Below are positions 33,622 through 42,065 of a stretch of DNA of 64,000 nucleotides, in pieces (the first letter of the stretch is position 1; each line of letters begins with the position of its first letter). Location of the stretch: contig JADJJE010000011.1 of the NCBI GenBank assembly GCA_016706685.1, positions 62,001-126,000 on the forward strand, in the 5' to 3' direction. This stretch comes from Sandaracinaceae bacterium (GTDB lineage: Bacteria > Myxococcota_A > Polyangia > Polyangiales > Houyiibacteriaceae). A program made the position numbers and the translations under genes. The notes beneath the pieces were generated by a model, which did not search any database, had not been told where the DNA came from, and worked only from the letters and a program-made list of their open reading frames with translations.

Positions 33622-34973
33622 GGTGTCTCGAAGATGGCGATGATGTACTCGCCGGCGCGCTCTTGTCCGCCCGCCTCGACGAACGTGTCGACGGAGAGGA
33701 AGTGGGTGCCGGGGGAGAGCGTCACGCTGAGGTCTTGGTGATCACGGTCGACACAGTCGTCGCCGCTGGTCCCGCTGAGCAGGTGAACGTCCACGTCCAC
33801 CGTCCCGCGGTCGAAGAGGAGCACCCGCAGCGAGGTGGTCGTGCTGAGGTCCAGTCGGTAGAACAGCTCGGGGCCGGACTCGTTCTGCGCGGCGGCGCAG
33901 CCCGGATACGCGTCGACGCCGTCGTTCACTGCGAAGAGCGTGTTGGCCACGTGCGAAAACGGCAGCGAAGCCACACGGAACGGACTACTGGGTGACCCGT
34001 CGCCCAGCAGCGGCGCCCCCTCGGCATCCGGCGCGGCCCCGCCAGCCACGGCCAGCCGGGCCCGGTGCAGGGTCTGCAGCGTGAGCAGGTTGCGCACGTT
34101 GTACCCGTGCTGGAGGCCGGCGCTGGTCAGGAAGCACGCGCCGCTCGGGAATGCGCTGGGGTGGAGGTCGTCCGCGCCGAGCCCGTGTTCGGGCAGTGGC
34201 AACAGCTCGCGGTGCAGGTCGATGAAGGGCACCTGGCGCGCTTGGGCCACGGCGCGCACCGCCATGTTGAACTCGGGCACGAGCAGGTCGCTGGTGGGGT
34301 TGTCGTCGCGCGGCATGATGGTGGACCAGAACGGCACGATGCCCTCGTCCAGGAGCTGATCCGTGAGGTCCAGCAGGCTGTTGGCGTAGCTGAACACGTT
34401 GGTCTGCTCGATGTCGTTGGTGCCGTACATGGCCACCGCGTAGCGCGGGTTTGCCAGGCCCACCTCGGTGGCGAGGGGCGAAGGGTCACCCGCGATGGCC
34501 CACGCCGCGCCCCGTCCCACCTCGGTGGCCGCGCTGGTCCGGTTGAAGGGGGTGCTGCCCTCGATGTCCCCCGCGCGAAAGTAGTCGAGCGTGGCCATGA
34601 GCTCCGCGCGCCCGTCCAGGTCCACGTTGCTGCCTGCGAAGCAATGCAGGAACTGACTGCTGAACGTGGCCGAAGCACCCACCTTGATGAACACGTCGGC
34701 GTTGGTGGTGCCCCGCGCGACGACCTCGCGCAGGTGGGCCGCCACGTGCGGGGTGATGGGCGAGAGCGTGCGGCCACTGGGGTACTGCGCGGGAGACGTG
34801 GGCTCGCCCAGGTCTACCCCCTGGTCGAGGTCACCGGAGTCGCTGAAACCACCGTCGTCGGGCATCCCCAGGTCGTAGCGGAACGTGGGGTCACGCTCTT
34901 CGGCGCAGCCCGCCGCCGAGGTGGCGAGGAGAGCGGCGATGAACGCAGTGAGGCGCGCGGACGATGCGTTCAC
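33618..34973 (-). CDS. SGNH/GDSL-hydrolase-like lipoprotein with C-terminal PPC domain
   Basis: Predicted lipoprotein of about 451 residues. The start is GTG 34973, which gives a signal peptide with lipobox 'SAAGC' and lies 12 nt after a TACACT -10 box. SGNH blocks: 'YGTNDIE' (block III Gly-x-Asn-Asp) and 'DDLHPS' (block V Asp-x2-His) are intact, but block I reads 'KVGASATFS' instead of GDS. The last 110 residues look like a bacterial pre-peptidase C-terminal (PPC) beta domain. Likely a surface esterase or a polysaccharide deacetylase; the stop overlaps the kinase start by 4 nt. Confidence 0.8.
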   Translation of the reverse strand: MNASSARLTAFIAALLATSAAGCAEERDPTFRYDLGMPDDGGFSDSGDLDQGVDLGEPTSPAQYPSGRTLSPITPHVAAHLREVVARGTTNADVFIKVGASATFSSQFLHCFAGSNVDLDGRAELMATLDYFRAGDIEGSTPFNRTSAATEVGRGAAWAIAGDPSPLATEVGLANPRYAVAMYGTNDIEQTNVFSYANSLLDLTDQLLDEGIVPFWSTIMPRDDNPTSDLLVPEFNMAVRAVAQARQVPFIDLHRELLPLPEHGLGADDLHPSAFPSGACFLTSAGLQHGYNVRNLLTLQTLHRARLAVAGGAAPDAEGAPLLGDGSPSSPFRVASLPFSHVANTLFAVNDGVDAYPGCAAAQNESGPELFYRLDLSTTTSLRVLLFDRGTVDVDVHLLSGTSGDDCVDRDHQDLSVTLSPGTHFLSVDTFVEAGGQERAGEYIIAIFETP

Positions 34974-34979
34974 CGGGCG

Positions 34980-35009
34980 AGTGTAGCGGCAGCGGCTGGC
35001 GCGCGGCAA
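34980..35009 (-). promoter_or_regulatory. Candidate promoter of the SGNH lipoprotein-kinase-mutT operon
   Basis: Minus strand TTGCCG (35009-35004), 18-nt spacer, TACACT (34985-34980). The mRNA would start at or near GTG 34973, and no ribosome site is present. Confidence 0.35.
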
Positions 35010-35037
35010 CGACCACGGGCGCGGGCGGGAAGTGTGC

Positions 35038-36609
35038 TCACGGCGCGGCCACGGGCCCGGCGGTGCTGCCGGAGTCCACGCTGCCGGTCACGGCATGGCT
35101 CAGCCGAACCCGCGCGAGGAGCACACCCACCTCGGCGTTGAGCAGCTCCACGTGGGCCTGCATGCGGTCGAGGCGCGCGTCGATCAAATCGCTCTGCACC
35201 ACGGTGCCGGCCTCCAGCTGCCCCCAGCGCAAGCGGTAGGCTTCGTCGGCGGCGCGCACCAGGGCCCGCACGGCGCTGAGCCCCCGCTCCGCGGCGATGA
35301 GCTCGTGATGGGCCGACGCCACCTCGAGGCGCACACCGTCGCGCACGCGCTGCACGTCGGCTTCGAGCCGCGCCAGGTCGGCCTGGGCAGTGGCCGTCTG
35401 CTGCCGCGCGTCCAGCGTCTGCTGCAGCGACCAGCTCAGCACCACGCTCACGTCCCACGCAGGGGTGAACTCGGCGCGCTGCGGGAACACCCGCGGGTTG
35501 GGGTTCGCGTAGATGAAGTTGGCCTGCGCCGCGAGGCGTGGGTACTGCGCCCCGCGGGCCCCACGCAGCTGATGCTCGCGGGCGTCACGGATGGACGCGA
35601 GCGCCAGGATCTCCGGCCGCTCGCGCTCCGCCTGCTCTTGGAGCTGCTCGAGCGTGCCCGGGGGCGTGGGTGGCCCCTCGATGCTGAGCACACGCAGCTG
35701 CAGGGCGCCCTGGTGGTGCGTGAGCATGCGCAACGCCTCGAGGGTGAGCGCCACGCCCATCTCGGCCTGCGCGATGGCGACCTCGGCCGCGGCGACGCCT
35801 GCCTCCACGCGCAGCAGCTCGACCTGAGCCGCGGCCCCCTCACGCACCAGGTTGGCCACCCGCTCGCGGTGGGCCTCCGCCCGGGCCCGCGCGTCCAGGG
35901 CGACGCCCAGCGCCGCCGCTGCGCGAAGGTGCTCGTAGAACGCCTCTCGCGCCTGGAGCGCCACGCTGCGCTGCTCCACCGCGGCCTGCACTTGCTGCGC
36001 ATCGAGCGCAGCATCGGCGGCGCGCACGCTCGGCAAGATGGTGAGGAACAGGTCCGTCAGCGGGTAGGAGATGCTAGCCGTGAGCGCGTACTGGTTGCGC
36101 AGGATGGGGAACGAGCTGTTGGTGAGGCCGTCGATCAAGCCGCGAAAGACCAAGCGCGCGTTCACGTCCTGCACGGAGTTGATGGCGAGGTTCAGCGCAT
36201 CGGTGTCCACGTCCTCCGCGATGGAGCCGTTGTCGATCTGGGAGATGCGCGTGTAGCGCGCGCCCAGCTGGACCTCGGGGACGAAGCCCAGCAGCGCTCG
36301 CCGGGCGCCTGCCCGCGCCGCGTCCACGGAGGCTCGCGAAGCGGACAGTGACGGCGAGCTGGCGATGGCCGCCGCGACCACGTCGGCCTCCGTGAGACCC
36401 GTGGTGCGCTCGACGCGCAGCGCCTCGAGCTCCGAGGCGGGCCCGTCCCCCGCCGCCTCGGCCTCGACTGCAGCGCGGGCCACGTCCGTGGGCGCTTGAG
36501 CCAACACGCCGGGCGCACCGCCCAGCGGCCCGGCCAAGAGCGCGAGCGCGAGCCCCAGTGGCCCCGAATAGTGCCTGCAGCGAACGCGGTTGGACAACGA
36601 GCCGAACAT
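35038..36609 (-). CDS. TolC-family outer-membrane efflux protein
   Basis: Outer-membrane channel of the TolC/OEP family, 523 residues with a signal peptide ending near 'GVLAQA'. The two repeated OEP halves are visible as long Ala/Arg/Glu-rich helices ('AREAFYEHLRAAAALGVALD' and 'ARLEADVQRVRDGVRLEVA') and beta segments such as 'PLTDLFLTILPSV'. ATG 36609 has GGAGG 5-6 nt upstream; the frame continues open into asd on the other strand but has no support. No membrane-fusion or inner-membrane pump gene is adjacent, so it is an orphan exit duct in this window. The SGNH lipoprotein operon follows 64 bp later. Confidence 0.9.
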   Translation of the reverse strand: MFGSLSNRVRCRHYSGPLGLALALLAGPLGGAPGVLAQAPTDVARAAVEAEAAGDGPASELEALRVERTTGLTEADVVAAAIASSPSLSASRASVDAARAGARRALLGFVPEVQLGARYTRISQIDNGSIAEDVDTDALNLAINSVQDVNARLVFRGLIDGLTNSSFPILRNQYALTASISYPLTDLFLTILPSVRAADAALDAQQVQAAVEQRSVALQAREAFYEHLRAAAALGVALDARARAEAHRERVANLVREGAAAQVELLRVEAGVAAAEVAIAQAEMGVALTLEALRMLTHHQGALQLRVLSIEGPPTPPGTLEQLQEQAERERPEILALASIRDAREHQLRGARGAQYPRLAAQANFIYANPNPRVFPQRAEFTPAWDVSVVLSWSLQQTLDARQQTATAQADLARLEADVQRVRDGVRLEVASAHHELIAAERGLSAVRALVRAADEAYRLRWGQLEAGTVVQSDLIDARLDRMQAHVELLNAEVGVLLARVRLSHAVTGSVDSGSTAGPVAAP

Positions 36610-36641
36610 CGTGACCTCCAAAAAACGACCGCCCGCGCGAG

Positions 36642-36669
36642 TTGACACGGCAACGGAAGCGCCTATTAC
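36642..36669 (+). promoter_or_regulatory. Sigma70-type promoter of asd, start-codon proximal
   Basis: TTGACA (consensus, 36642-36647), 16-nt spacer, TATTAC (36664-36669). Transcription would begin about 3 nt before ATG 36679 and no Shine-Dalgarno is present, which fits a leaderless mRNA. Confidence 0.55.
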
Positions 36670-36678
36670 CTGCTCCCT

Positions 36679-37707
36679 ATGCCTCGCCAGTTCAAGGTCG
36701 CAGTCGTCGGCGCCACCGGTGCCGTCGGTCAAGAGATGTTGCGCGTGCTCGAAGAGCGGAATTTTCCCGTGAGCGAGCTCGTCCCGGTCGCCTCCGAGCG
36801 AAGTGCCGGTAAGACGGTCACGTTTCGCGGCACTGAGCACAAGGTCGTCGCGATCTCTCCGGAGGTCTTCGAGGGCGTGGACCTCGCGCTGTTCTCGGCC
36901 GGCGGCGGCACCTCGCTCGAGTGGTCGCCCATCGCGGCCAGCAAGGGCGCGCTCGTGGTGGACAACAGCTCGGCCTGGCGCCGTGACCCGGACGTGCCGC
37001 TCGTGGTCCCCGAGGTGAACCTCGACCACGCCGCGCGCCGCCCCAAGGGCATCATCGCCAACCCCAACTGCAGCACCATCCAGATGGTGGTCGCCCTCAA
37101 GCCCATCCACGACGCCGCGCGCTTGAAGCGCATCGTGGTGGCCACCTACCAGGCCATCAGCGGCGCCGGTGCCCAGGCCGTGGACGCCTTCCGCACGCAG
37201 GCGCGCGAGTACGGCGAGGGCAAGCCCGTCACCCCTGGCAAGGTGGGCGACGTGCTGGCCGGCTCGCTCCTCATGCGCTGGACGCCCGACGTGGCCAGCG
37301 GCTACCAGGAGGAGGAGCTGAAGATGGTCGTGGAGACCCAGAAGATCTTCGGCGACGACACCATTCGCGTGTCGCCCACGGCCGTGCGTGTCCCGGTGGA
37401 GTCGGGCCACAGCGAGGCCATCACCATCGAGACGCACGAGCCCATGGACGCCAAGCGCGCCCGTGCGCTGCTCGAGAAGGCGCCCGGCGTGGTGGTCATC
37501 GACGACTTCGCCAACGGGCTGTACCCGAAGCCGAAGGACGCGGTGGGTCAAGACCCGGTCTACGTGGGCCGCATCCGCGACGACGTGGGCAACCCCGGCG
37601 GCATCCAGATGTGGGTCGTGGCGGACAACCTCCGCAAGGGCGCCGCGCTGAACGCCGTGCAAATCGCCGAGGGCGTGCTGATCGGACCCGAAGCGTTCCT
37701 TCGATGA
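36679..37707 (+). CDS. asd: Aspartate-semialdehyde dehydrogenase
   Basis: NADPH-dependent reduction of aspartyl phosphate in the Lys/Met/Thr/diaminopimelate pathway. It has 342 residues. 'VAVVGATGAVGQEML' binds NADP, catalytic Cys131 lies in 'IIANPNCSTIQMV', and 'VPVESGHSEAI' contains the active-site His. Length and motifs place it in the main bacterial family. Divergent from tolC across 69 bp. The likely promoter leaves almost no 5' leader. An inverted repeat follows the stop. Confidence 0.97.
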   Translation: MPRQFKVAVVGATGAVGQEMLRVLEERNFPVSELVPVASERSAGKTVTFRGTEHKVVAISPEVFEGVDLALFSAGGGTSLEWSPIAASKGALVVDNSSAWRRDPDVPLVVPEVNLDHAARRPKGIIANPNCSTIQMVVALKPIHDAARLKRIVVATYQAISGAGAQAVDAFRTQAREYGEGKPVTPGKVGDVLAGSLLMRWTPDVASGYQEEELKMVVETQKIFGDDTIRVSPTAVRVPVESGHSEAITIETHEPMDAKRARALLEKAPGVVVIDDFANGLYPKPKDAVGQDPVYVGRIRDDVGNPGGIQMWVVADNLRKGAALNAVQIAEGVLIGPEAFLR

Positions 37708-37711
37708 CGAA

Positions 37712-37782
37712 TTGTCACGGGCCGGGGCTCGCCCAGGCCGTCCTTGCCAGAATGTCCGGCACGCCCGCTCGGCCCGTGACAA
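37712..37782 (+). terminator. Inverted repeat after asd
   Basis: A perfect 13-bp stem (37712-37724 with 37770-37782) encloses a 45-nt loop, starting 4 nt after the asd stop. No T-run follows. It may terminate or attenuate transcription into the next gene. Confidence 0.4.
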
Positions 37783-37850
37783 GCTTCGAGAATCACCTTG
37801 CAGCAAGGCTCGCCACGCTGGCGCGGCCCTTGCTAGAGACACGGGAACTT

Positions 37851-38879
37851 ATGCGGATCCCACGCGCTTTGGCGCTCTTCATGCTGGCCTTCTTGGCCCT
37901 CCCTTCGGCTGCCTCGGCCCAGACCCCCCCAACGCAGGGAAGCATCACGGCCAACCTCATCTCGGCCACCAGGGGTGGCATGGCCATTCCCAACCTGATG
38001 AACGACACCCTGGACGAGCGGGGCTTCAACGCGGTGGAGTGCGCGGCGTCGGAGACCGTCTCGCTGGAGATTGGGCTGGGCAACCTGCCTGCGGGGAGGA
38101 CCTTCGTCGACGCGTGGCTCGGCGAGCAGGGACAGGATTGCGCCACCGAGGCGTCCCGCGTGAACGGCACGGAGCGGGTCTGCGTTCACCTGGGCGACGA
38201 TCTCGAGATCGTGGCCAACCAGGTCACGATCAACCTCGACGCGATGATGGATCCGGACGACCCCGCCTGCGACGGCACGGCGGCCCAGGGCGAGACGTTC
38301 CGTCTCTACCTGTTCGCCACGGGCGCCACGGAGACCACGGGGCCGGTGACGCTGGCCGAGTACGTCTACGTGACGTTCAAGGTGGACGCCAACGCCCCCG
38401 CCGCGCCTACCCCGGCCAGTGGCACACGGACGGGCGATGAGACCATCCCCGTCAGCTGGAGCAGCCCCACCGACCAAGGGACGCTGAGCTTCAACGTCTA
38501 CGTGGACACGAGCGTCGCGACCTGCACGGGCGTGGGGCAGTGGGAGGCCGGCGACCCCGCCCCCACGGACGTCGAACCGGACGGCGAGTCTTCTGGCTCG
38601 AGCGCCGGCGTGGACACCGATGGCGTGGGCCTGGCCGTCGGGCAGTCGGCCCTGGTCTACGTCACGTCGGTCGACCTGGCCGAGAACGAGAGCGTGCTCT
38701 CGAGCGCGGTGTGCATCACCCGCATGGAGACGGGCGGATTCTGCGATGCGCTAGAGGCCGGTGGCGAGGAGTGCACCAACACCTGCGCCGCCACGCTCCC
38801 CCGCACGCGCACCGCAGCGGGCGCGCTGTGGCTCGGCCTCGCGCTCTTGGCTCTGGTGGTCCGACGGAGGACGCGTTGA
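37851..38879 (+). CDS. Exported protein with MYXO-CTERM-like C-terminal sorting tail
   Basis: Unrecognised secreted protein of 342 residues. Signal peptide ends near 'AASAQ'. The central part contains beta-rich stretches with spaced Cys and a fibronectin-III-like segment ('IPVSWSSPTDQGTLSFNVYV'). The C-terminus is Cys-containing, then Pro-Arg, a hydrophobic helix ('ALWLGLALLALVV') and an Arg cluster, the arrangement of the MYXO-CTERM sorting signal used for cell-surface anchoring in Myxococcota. Its TGA shares an A with the next ATG (TGATG), so it is coupled with the barrel protein. The function is unknown. Confidence 0.8.
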   Translation: MRIPRALALFMLAFLALPSAASAQTPPTQGSITANLISATRGGMAIPNLMNDTLDERGFNAVECAASETVSLEIGLGNLPAGRTFVDAWLGEQGQDCATEASRVNGTERVCVHLGDDLEIVANQVTINLDAMMDPDDPACDGTAAQGETFRLYLFATGATETTGPVTLAEYVYVTFKVDANAPAAPTPASGTRTGDETIPVSWSSPTDQGTLSFNVYVDTSVATCTGVGQWEAGDPAPTDVEPDGESSGSSAGVDTDGVGLAVGQSALVYVTSVDLAENESVLSSAVCITRMETGGFCDALEAGGEECTNTCAATLPRTRTAAGALWLGLALLALVVRRRTR

Positions 38880-39598
38880 TGAACACCCCCATGCGCGTCG
38901 CAGCCCTGCTGATGACGCTCGGCCTGGTGACCACGGCCCAAACCGCCCAGGCCCAGTACTCCGACGAGTTTCGCCCGCGCGGCGAGTCGCCCGAGCGTTT
39001 CGACTGGCAGCTGCACATCGGCCCGTACACGCCCTATGTGGGCAGCGACGCGTTCAGCCAGATCTTCGGCGGCGATGGCGGCCCCATGGTGGCCATGGAG
39101 CTGGATGGGCACATCGTGCGCATCCCTTACGTGGGCGTCCTCGGCGTCGGCGTGCGCGGCGGCTGGGCGCGCTACCGCGCTCGTGCCTGCGGAATGACAG
39201 ACGACGGCGCCCTGGACTGCGACAACCGCTCCGACGAGCGTGAGAAGTTCACCCTCCTACCCCTGTCCATCATGGCCATCCTCAAGGTGGACGTGCTGGC
39301 GCGTGAGTTCGACTTCCCGCTGGTCATCACCGGCAAGCTCGGCCTGGACACCATCTTCTGGCGCTCACGCCGTGGCGGTGACAGCCAAGGCAGCGGGCGC
39401 AGCCTGGGCCTGCGCTGGGGCGTCATGTTCGCCCTCGAGCTGGACTTCATCGAGCCGCGCGCCGCGCGCCGCCTGGACGAGGACTGGGGCATCAACCACA
39501 GCTACCTCTTCATGGAGCTCTACGGCTCGCTAATGGGCTCGAGCATCCCCATGCGTGACGCGTTCACCTGGAGCGCCGGCCTCGGGCTCACGTTCTAG
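38879..39598 (+). CDS. Small outer-membrane beta-barrel protein (MXAN_2562-like)
   Basis: Exported protein of 239 residues with a signal peptide ending 'AQTAQAQ'. The mature part shows alternating hydrophobic and aromatic beta strands ('GVLGVGVRGGWARYRARACG', 'LGLRWGVMFALELDFIEP') and ends in 'SAGLGLTF' with a C-terminal Phe, as in barrel proteins folded by BamA. Two Cys (in 'ACGMTDDGALDC') could form a loop disulphide. It is translationally coupled to the MYXO-CTERM-like protein before it, suggesting a joint surface role. Confidence 0.75.
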   Translation: MNTPMRVAALLMTLGLVTTAQTAQAQYSDEFRPRGESPERFDWQLHIGPYTPYVGSDAFSQIFGGDGGPMVAMELDGHIVRIPYVGVLGVGVRGGWARYRARACGMTDDGALDCDNRSDEREKFTLLPLSIMAILKVDVLAREFDFPLVITGKLGLDTIFWRSRRGGDSQGSGRSLGLRWGVMFALELDFIEPRAARRLDEDWGINHSYLFMELYGSLMGSSIPMRDAFTWSAGLGLTF

Positions 39599-39604
39599 TG
39601 CCTC

Positions 39605-40459
39605 ATGACCACTGACTCGGTGCCGCCGCGCGAGGCCCCCCTTCCCCACGGCGTTCGGCTGCACGTGCGCTACGACGGCACCGACTTCCACGGCTGGCAG
39701 TACCAAGATGGGCTACGCACCGTGCAGGGCGAGCTCGAGAAGGCCATCGCGAAGATGGCCGGGCCCGAGACCAGCCGCGTGCGCGGGGCCAGCCGCACGG
39801 ACTCCGGGGTGCACGCCGCCGGGCAGGTGGCCGCCTTCGACTGCGTGCGGCTCATTGCGCCACACGGCTGGCAGATGGGGCTGAACGGTTACCTGCCGAG
39901 CGACGTGGCCGTGGCCCTCGCAGAGCCCTGCGCGCCCGACTACCAGCCGCGCTTCGACGCGTTCGAGAAGACGTACCGCTACCGCGTGTACTGTGGCCGC
40001 ACGCGTGACCCGCTGCGCTGTCGGCACGCCTGGTACGTGGGCCCTGGGCTCGCGCGCAAGGACATGCGTGAGCGCACGGACGACGCGGGCAGCTACCTGG
40101 ACCTCGGCGCCATGGACGCCGCCGCCCAGCACCTCGAGGGCGAGCACGACTTCCGGGCGTTCCGCTCGGCCGACGACGAGCGCGTGTCCACCATTCGGCG
40201 CCTCGAGAGCGTGAAGGTGCTGCGCGGCCCCGAGCCCGGCGACATCACGGTGGAAGTGCGCGGCAACGCCTTCATGAAGAACATGGTGCGCATCCTGGCG
40301 GGCACGCTGGTGGAGATTGGGCGCACGCGCATGAGCCCCGACATCATCCCCAGCCTGCTGGGCCCGGAAGCCCGGCGCGAGGACGGCGGGCCCACGGCAC
40401 CCGCGCATGGCCTCACGCTCATGGGGATGCGCCTCGGCCGCGCCAGCCTGCCGCGCTGA
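39605..40459 (+). CDS. truA: tRNA pseudouridine(38-40) synthase
   Basis: Makes pseudouridine at positions 38-40 of the tRNA anticodon arm. It has 284 residues. The catalytic Asp66 lies in 'GASRTDSGVHA', with 'VRYDGTDFHGWQYQ' at the N-terminus and 'NAFMKNMVRILAGTLVEIG' at the C-terminus. It starts 6 nt after the barrel gene with no obvious Shine-Dalgarno, perhaps by reinitiation. Normal length for the family with a short N-terminal extension. Confidence 0.96.
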   Translation: MTTDSVPPREAPLPHGVRLHVRYDGTDFHGWQYQDGLRTVQGELEKAIAKMAGPETSRVRGASRTDSGVHAAGQVAAFDCVRLIAPHGWQMGLNGYLPSDVAVALAEPCAPDYQPRFDAFEKTYRYRVYCGRTRDPLRCRHAWYVGPGLARKDMRERTDDAGSYLDLGAMDAAAQHLEGEHDFRAFRSADDERVSTIRRLESVKVLRGPEPGDITVEVRGNAFMKNMVRILAGTLVEIGRTRMSPDIIPSLLGPEARREDGGPTAPAHGLTLMGMRLGRASLPR

Positions 40460-40506
40460 CCAGAACGTGGGTGGACGCCGAAGCACGAGTGCTTAGGCTG
40501 TAGGAG

Positions 40507-41751
40507 ATGCGTTCGCTGCTCCTGCTCGTCACCGCGCTCCTGCTGGCCCTCACGTGGCAGCAGCCCCTCGCGCTGGCGCAGGAGCACAGCCACGCCGAGG
40601 CGCCTTCGGACGCCATCTTCGCCGGGGTGAGCGACCTCTCCACGCTGCCCCCCAACCCTCCGGACTACATGAGCGAGTCGGTGGGCAACGTGACCTGGGA
40701 CTTCCCCCGTCAAGCCGAGTCGGATGCCCGTGAGCTCATCGCCGCGTGGCGCCCGGCCTGGGATGGCATCGAGGCAGACCTCGGCGAGGCGCTGGACAGC
40801 ACCATGCGCATCCGGATTGCCCGCAACGCCACGGAGATGCGCGCGCTAGCGCCGGTGGGCTCACCGCCACCCGAGTACGCCGCGGGCGTGGCCTATCCTT
40901 CGCTGGGGCTGGTGCTGCTCACGTTCACCGCGCCGCAGGGCGTGGAACCGCCGGACATCCAGAAGGTGATGGTGCACGAGCTGTCGCACGTGGCGCTCCA
41001 CCGGGCCGTGCGGGGCAACCCGGTGCCGCGCTGGTTCACGGAGGGGCTGGCCATTCATCAAGCGGGAGAGCTCTCTTTCGAGCGCGCCAAGGTGCTGATG
41101 CGGGCCACCTACAGCAGCGAGCGCATCCCCCTGCGCGAGCTGTCCGAGCGCTTCCCCAGCCGCGCCTATGATGTGGACCTGGCCTATGCACAGAGCGCCG
41201 ACATCGTGCGCTTCCTGCTGGCCGACCCGCGCGGCGCGGCCAAGCTGCGGCGCCTGGTGCGAGGCGTGCGCGATGGTGCCAGCTTCGCTGACGCGCTCGA
41301 GGACGCGTACTACATGCGCCCCGCTCAGCTGGAGCGTGAGTGGATTGCCGACCTGAGCTCACGCAACCGGCTGTTCCCGGTGCTGGTGGGCGGGGGCATC
41401 GCCTGGACGCTGGCAGCGCTGCTCCTGCCGCTGGCGTATCTCCGCCGGAGGCGACGCGCCCGCGCCAAGCTCGCGGACATGGCCAAGCGCGAGACCGAAG
41501 AGCGCGCCGAGCGGCTGCGCGAGCTCCTGGAGACCCTGCGTGCGCGGCAGTCGTTGTGGGTGGTGGCGCCGGGAGAGCTGACGGCAACGCCGCTGGCCGT
41601 GGGGCGGAGCCCCGCCGACAGCGCGGACACTGCCGCGGATGCGGACGAAACCACGGGTGGCACGGCGGCTTCACAGTCCAGGGGCATTGCACGCTCCGAC
41701 GGTGGGCTGCCGGTGGTGCGCATCGGCGACGAGACGCACACGCTCCACTGA
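40507..41751 (+). CDS. Membrane-anchored gluzincin-type metallopeptidase (peptidase MA-like)
   Basis: Exported protein of 414 residues. Signal peptide about 1-24. The zinc site is HELSH (157-161) with Glu179 in 'RWFTEGLA' as probable third ligand, the arrangement of peptidase-MA-like proteins. A transmembrane helix (about 290-313) and an Arg-rich stop-transfer follow, leaving a charged cytosolic tail of about 95 residues. GGAG lies directly before the ATG, unusually close; a small 6-bp stem (40481-40494) precedes it. Substrate unknown; an envelope protease is likely. Confidence 0.85.
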   Translation: MRSLLLLVTALLLALTWQQPLALAQEHSHAEAPSDAIFAGVSDLSTLPPNPPDYMSESVGNVTWDFPRQAESDARELIAAWRPAWDGIEADLGEALDSTMRIRIARNATEMRALAPVGSPPPEYAAGVAYPSLGLVLLTFTAPQGVEPPDIQKVMVHELSHVALHRAVRGNPVPRWFTEGLAIHQAGELSFERAKVLMRATYSSERIPLRELSERFPSRAYDVDLAYAQSADIVRFLLADPRGAAKLRRLVRGVRDGASFADALEDAYYMRPAQLEREWIADLSSRNRLFPVLVGGGIAWTLAALLLPLAYLRRRRRARAKLADMAKRETEERAERLRELLETLRARQSLWVVAPGELTATPLAVGRSPADSADTAADADETTGGTAASQSRGIARSDGGLPVVRIGDETHTLH

Positions 41752-41806
41752 CGAAGTCTCGCGCTGCGAGCCGCTGGGCACCCGCTTCAGACAGACGGAA
41801 CACAGA

Positions 41807-41877
41807 GACCCCGCGCGGTGACCCGGTGGCGCGTCATGCGCGAGGGACACCATGCGGGGTCAAGCGGCCAGGCCGCT
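41807..41877. terminator. Stem-loops between convergent genes
   Basis: An 8-bp inverted repeat (41807-41814 with 41854-41861) and a following 7-nt-arm hairpin (41863-41877) lie in the 135 bp between the metallopeptidase and the 42-aa gene. They may end transcription from both sides; no T-run is present. Confidence 0.35.
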
Positions 41878-41886
41878 CGCGCGGGG

Positions 41887-42015
41887 CTACTTCGACTCGG
41901 GATGAATCGGGAACTTGGGCGTGCTCCCCTTCTTCTCGAGCTGCTTCTTGCGCGCGCGACCGGCTTTGGTCGTCTTGTTCTGGCGGCGGGTCTTGGTCTT
42001 GCTGGTGGCGGACAT
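41887..42015 (-). CDS. Small, basic protein of unknown function (42 aa)
   Basis: A 43-codon frame beginning 'SATSKTKTRRQNKTTKAGRA' after Met, followed by 'RKKQLEKKGSTPKFPIHPES'. Net charge is strongly positive, like the 50-aa protein at 20.2-20.3 kb but with a different sequence. No Shine-Dalgarno is seen; a TTGCCC/TACAAC promoter 36 nt before the ATG suggests a leaderless mRNA. It lies 50 bp downstream of the aminotransferase. No family recognised; nucleic-acid or ribosome binding is a guess. Confidence 0.6.
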   Translation of the reverse strand: MSATSKTKTRRQNKTTKAGRARKKQLEKKGSTPKFPIHPESK

Positions 42016-42022
42016 GCGGCGG

Positions 42023-42051
42023 GTTGTAGCGGGCCAGCCCGCAACGGGCAA
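42023..42051 (-). promoter_or_regulatory. Candidate promoter of the 42-aa basic protein
   Basis: Minus strand TTGCCC (42051-42046), 17-nt spacer, TACAAC (42028-42023), 7 nt before the ATG at 42015. Confidence 0.35.
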
Positions 42052-42065
42052 GTGGATTCCTGCAG

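Noticed and set aside
36610..37842. Upstream extension of the TolC-like frame through asd
   Set aside because: It is the antisense of asd. ATG 36609 has a strong GGAGG and a signal peptide.
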